Shown: in pieces, positions 60,601 to 64,000 of the stretch
How the letters are laid out: each line of letters opens with the position of its first letter
Position numbering within the stretch: the first letter of the stretch is position 1
Source of the DNA: Micropterus salmoides
Lineage: Eukaryota > Chordata > Actinopteri > Centrarchiformes > Centrarchidae
Assembly (NCBI RefSeq): GCF_014851395.1
Contig: NW_024044681.1
Location: forward strand, 2,461,014-2,525,013
Length of the DNA: 64,000 nucleotides
Direction of reading: 5' to 3'
The notes under the pieces: model-generated
Told to the model about the DNA's origin: nothing
What the model saw: only the letters and a program-made list of their open reading frames with translations
The model's database searches: none
Program-made: the position numbers and the translations under genes

Positions 60601-62217
60601 GATCCTGTGTATTTTTTGGAAAGTGGATTGGATCCATCCTCCATTGTGATTTTGCACCGTAAATTAAATATGATTTGATTCGATTTCCACATATTTTAAA
60701 GATAAAATGCCAGATAAAATAAAAATGACAATATTTAAAAAAAATAAAAAACACATTATAAACATCTTAACCTCAGACAGAGACTGTGAAATTGTGTGTT
60801 CATCCTGTTTGCTGTTGCATGCTGGGGCAGCGGACTCTGACAGACTCCATTAAGCTGCTGAACAATGTGAAATAGAGCTGTGTGCAATAAATATGTGAGC
60901 ACTTCAGCACTTTACTTGTGATCCCGGTGCAACAGGGCAACGTGCAATAAACATATGAACACCTTAGAATATGCACTTTACACAAACTGCGGTGCAACAA
61001 CCACACTGGCACTGTGTTGTCAACAATGTCCTTTTTCTTCTGTGTTTATATTTTCTTCTTGTGAAGTACAACATGAACACATCTCTTATGGATATATAGC
61101 CAACATTGGGCTCTAGAAAACAAACTTTCAAACAACAAATGATTCAATGTGAACAGTTGAAAAGAAACGAAATGGTTAAACTCAAACTTGGAAAATGCTA
61201 ATAAAAATACAATACATAAAATACACAAATAATAACGTTTGTTTATATATATATAAAAAAAAATCAAGACTGATAATAGTTGCAAAATAACTTGAAATCT
61301 GAAAATTGATAGATAAAAGCAAAATCATAATTATGGTCTGTGGCGTCTCGCCTTAATACAGACAGATGGAAATAATTCAAACACATTAAAGCACATTATC
61401 TAACTTGTGCAACAACCAGGCTTCATTTAAGAGCACTCCTGATACTCAGCGGTGGACAGTAACTACATTTACTCAAATACTGAATTAAGTACTTGAGTAT
61501 TTTCTTTTTCTACTCCACCACATCTCAGAGGGAGAGACTGTCACACTGAAATTTAACTATTCTGATGATCGTTTTAATATTAAGTTTGTCATGTCATATT
61601 GAGCATTTAAATGAGTAAATTAAACTATATTTTCTATTATTTACTTACACTACAACATATCTCGTTCTCTATGCAGATATTATTTTCATAAATCTTGAAT
61701 AACTAAAAGTTTGTTTATATTAAGTTATCAGGGTTTTAATATCTCAATCTCGGGTTTTAATTAGGGTGAAAAAAACAACACAGACTTTAGGATGTCTGGT
61801 TAACCATTCTGTAGAATATAACTTTATAACTTTATAAATGTTTACACATCAGTATAATTTACCCTTTAATTGGTCGGCTGACATTTTATTGCTAATAGTT
61901 GCATCACTGAGCTACGTCAGCAGGTTTTATCTTTGTTTTACGGCAGATATCAGATGAGGTGACTGAGTTTTATGACTACATGATGTTTTTAACTATCCTG
62001 TTTTCTTCAGGGAGTTCCTGCCTGGTTAAAGTCTAAATAGCCAACATGCGCTAACTGACTGCAATGCTAACTGAAAAGCTAACCAGTTAGCCACGCTAAC
62101 AGCTGAAAGTGTGTCCAGTCTCACCTGCATGTTGGGAACAAAACCCTTTTTAATCCTCCAGCAGTTGCTGTTGAGCTTCTCCAGGTACTGAAGCTCGTCG
62201 TTGTAACTCCGACTCAT
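54699..62217 (-). CDS. RTCB: RTCB, RNA 2',3'-cyclic phosphate and 5'-OH ligase, 12 coding exons
   Basis: RTCB is the catalytic subunit of the metazoan tRNA ligase complex. It joins tRNA exon halves and spliced XBP1 mRNA by a GTP- and metal-dependent route through an RNA-guanylate step. Exons, 5' to 3' on the minus strand: 62217-62125, 59858-59780, 59685-59618, 59513-59414, 58835-58679, 58597-58441, 57624-57465, 57114-56939, 56026-55838, 55762-55652, 55055-54936, 54806-54699. They join into 505 residues, the length I recall for human RTCB, with no frame break. Start is MSRSYNDELQYLEKLN, with A at -3. Metal ligands and active-site residues are all present: Asp119 and Cys122 (GVGFDINCGVR), His227 (GAGNHYAE), His259 (MIHSGSRGLGHQ), His353 (DVSHNIAK) and the guanylated His428 (TTCHGAGRALSR). 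The last intron is GC-AG; the others are GT-AG. Intron 8 holds a TAG-rich array. Confidence 0.99.
56110..56690. repeat. TAGTAT-rich tandem array in RTCB intron 8
   Basis: Degenerate units mix AGTAGTAGTATAGTACTATA, GTAGTATAGTATTATAATT and TAGTATTATTAGTAG. In the last 350 bases a higher-order period of about 60-110 bases can be followed (repeated TATTATAATTAGTAGTAGTA). The array occupies most of the 912-base intron. Confidence 0.92.
58975..59300. repeat. unclassified dispersed repeat, copy B, in RTCB intron 4
   Basis: Same orientation as copy A at 2.03-2.41 kb. Shared strings include GACCCGTGCGTTTGGAT, CATCAAAGTGTCTCTGATCT and GACATGACGAAGCGTTTCCT. A 90-base portion present in copy A (the CTCAGCTCCTGACTGAACTG part) is absent here. 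After the homology ends the sequence GGGATTGAACCGACGACC follows, which on the minus strand resembles a tRNA T-arm or B box; see rejected items. Confidence 0.75.
60455..60690 (+). repeat. possible LINE 3' fragment in RTCB intron 1
   Basis: A short frame reading KLKTYFTPASP, then a T-rich tail ending GTAAATTAAATATGATTTGA, resembles the end of L2-type ORF2 plus tail. The match is weak. The rest of the 2.27 kb intron is AT-rich, with a C-run near 60,205. Confidence 0.3.
61449..61545. repeat. ACTCAAGTA dispersed repeat, copy in RTCB intron 1
   Basis: Reads CGGTGGACAGTAACTACATT, ACTCAAATACT, AAGTACTTGAGTATTTTC and TCTACTCCACCACATCTCAG, the same family as the copies at 31.46 and 20.2 kb. Confidence 0.7.
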
Positions 62218-62420
62218 CGTTGATTCTTGATTTCGCAGAGTTTAACGCGCAGACTGTGTTTAAAACGCTGCGTTTCACCGGCTGTCTAAACGCAGAGTGC
62301 TGCCGCAGACACAGCGCTACGGAATCCCGCACAGCGATTTGACAGCAAAACGCGATTGTTAATATGGCATGACTCATGAAAATTTTAAAGATAAAAAAAC
62401 AAATATGTCGTCTGTGTGAC
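62218..62420 (-). promoter_or_regulatory. RTCB: RTCB 5' leader and promoter region
   Basis: Immediately 5' of the RTCB start codon the sequence is CpG-rich to about 62,355 (AACGCGCAGAC, CACCGGCTGTC, GGAATCCCGCAC). A palindromic ATGACTCAT at 62,369-62,377 is a perfect AP-1-type site, 152 bases before the ATG. No TATA box is obvious. The transcription start cannot be read from the sequence. Confidence 0.5.
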
Positions 62421-62889
62421 TCGTTTCATACAACTGCAGAGCTCTAATTAACTAGTCCAATTAAAGAAGTAACTGCTGTTAAAAAGCTTATATTGTGTTC
62501 GTTAATCGGCGTGTTGGCAAGAAAACTAAACCTCCCTCTTGTCGTAGTTGTAGTCAAATAGTTAGTGAAGCCGGATGTTTGGCGACTGGCCTTCAAAACA
62601 AAAGCATACGTAAAAATACTTTTAATTGAACACGTACAGAACAATCGATGCTTGTCACACAGTAGAACATGATATGTTATGTATCTTATCTCAACAGACA
62701 TTTGCTTAGTTGTTTTTTTCCAGATATATATATATATAGTTGTGTATTTTGTTTTGTTTTATTTTCATTTTATATGTTACCTTATTCTAACATACATAAT
62801 ATATGTATGATTGTATATTTTGTTTTTTTATTATATATGTAACCATTTTCTAATATGCATTTAATTATCTGGTAAATTCAGTGTGTGAA

Positions 62890-63435
62890 GGGACTAGTTC
62901 AGATTAAAAACCTATTTGCCTATTCGTTAGTTACTAGTAACTATTCCAAAAGGTACTGGTAACCTTTTCATTACTTGTCATTACTAGTAAGAATTACAAT
63001 TTTACTAGTATCTTTTGGAACAGTTACTAGTGTTAAATGAATATGTACTAGTATCTAAATAATAGATACTAGTAAATGGAATTAGTTCCTAGTAACTGAT
63101 GAAAAGGTGATATTTGAACTGCAGAGCCCCGTAGATTTCAATGGCAAAATGTGCAATTAGTTACTAGTAACTAAAAAATACTTACTAGTAACAAGAAATT
63201 AAATGCTATTGTTACAATCATTGTTATAACTGCTACCAGTAAAACAAAAGAATAGTCACCAGTAACTAATGGAATAATTACCAGTAACTAATAAAATAAC
63301 TAGCAGGTTTTAAGTAATAAAGGAATAAAAACGGCTTAATAAATGTACAATTTGTTACTAGTAACTAAAAAAGTACTAGTATCTTGTGAATTGTTACTAG
63401 TAAAACGGGAATAGTTACTAATAGCTTTTAATCAA
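62890..63435. repeat. palindromic ACTAGT-rich degenerate array
   Basis: About a dozen ACTAGT sites and several CCAGTAAC variants occur within 545 bases, mostly inside TTACTAGTAACTA words. The 18-mer TTAGTTACTAGTAACTAA at 63,157-63,174 is a perfect palindrome. Spacing is irregular (15-75 bases), so it is not a clean tandem array. It lies 0.7-1.2 kb upstream of RTCB. Confidence 0.85.
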
Positions 63436-63752
63436 TAACTACATATTGGACTGATATATTTTAAGACCTTTTATCCTACTTTATTTTTTTCTTTTAAAAT
63501 CTTATTTATGTGTCTCTTCATATCATCTTTATATTTTTTCTTAATGCGGTGTTATGTAGTATGTAAAGAATATTGCCTTGGGTGAACATGTTTAGGTATT
63601 CATAAAGGTTCCAAACAGAAAAGAGCAATGAAATCTACTCTAATGAAGGTTTAGGGCCTTTCTGAAAGAGCTATTTTAAAAGTAGCATAAAAATGGGGCT
63701 CGGTATTTAGTTTACTTTGGTTTTTATTTTGAAAATCTTTTCATCTCTCAAA

Positions 63753-63891
63753 CAGGAAGTTGCCGTGATTAGCTCTGCTAGCTTCACGCCTGCGCTGTCT
63801 AGTAGCAGCTGAACTGTTTACAGTGCGACATTTCTGCAAAGTGTCTTAAAACGACCTGGATATTTTTACTTTCAACACTTTAACTTATCAT
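63753..63891 (+). promoter_or_regulatory. possible first exon of a further + strand gene
   Basis: After AT-rich sequence an ETS-like ACAGGAAGTTGCCG (63,752) precedes a GC-richer segment that ends in a strong donor (ATCAT before GTAAGTG, 63,892). No long coding frame is present, so it would be a 5' UTR exon. The gene body would lie beyond the window. In human the genes near RTCB include BPIFC and FBXO7, but nothing here identifies this one. Confidence 0.3.
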
Positions 63892-64000
63892 GTAAGTGTT
63901 GTTTTCTGTCTTTGAAGCTCTGACTGCTTTTAAATCTCCTAAACCAACCGAAGGTAACGTGAACCAGCAGGTTTTAACTGTAACGCAGCAACTTGTTAAA

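Overview
The window is nuclear DNA of a ray-finned fish, most likely a percomorph teleost. The reasons are two vertebrate genes with short, compact exons, Tc1/mariner, hAT and L2-type elements of teleost style, a SINE whose 3' tail looks like the UnaL2 type, and many microsatellites and minisatellites. I could not identify the species.

Layout. Positions 1 to about 28,000 hold no gene I can recognise. This stretch is filled with decayed transposons (Tc1-like at 3.4, 6.5 and 16.9 kb; hAT-like at 8.0 and 21.7 kb; a TTAA-flanked element at 18.9 kb), a GC-rich minisatellite at 12.0-12.6 kb and a 2.3 kb minisatellite at 23.6-25.9 kb. A CpG-rich, promoter-like patch lies at 28.4-28.8 kb and may start an unrecognised gene. 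XPOT (exportin-T) runs on the + strand. It has a noncoding first exon near 33.0 kb, a 3.4 kb first intron full of repeats, and 24 coding exons from 36,562 to 49,331 that join without a frame break into 962 residues. RTCB (tRNA-splicing ligase) runs on the - strand. Its 12 coding exons lie between 62,217 and 54,699 and join into 505 residues with every known catalytic residue present. The two genes converge tail to tail with 5.4 kb between their stop codons. The last 1.8 kb holds the RTCB 5' flank, an ACTAGT-rich palindromic repeat, and a possible first exon of a further + strand gene.

How the genes work together. XPOT carries mature tRNA out of the nucleus with RanGTP. RTCB joins tRNA exon halves after intron removal and also ligates XBP1 mRNA in the unfolded protein response. 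They act at successive steps of tRNA maturation, so their adjacency here is notable, although nothing in the sequence shows shared regulation.

I found no clear new biological system. The best items for a second look are the convergent tRNA-pathway gene pair, a GC-AG intron in RTCB, the gradient of repeat variants in the 2.3 kb minisatellite, a hAT nested in a hAT with both target duplications readable, two unclassified dispersed repeat pairs, and the orphan CpG-rich patch at 28.4 kb.
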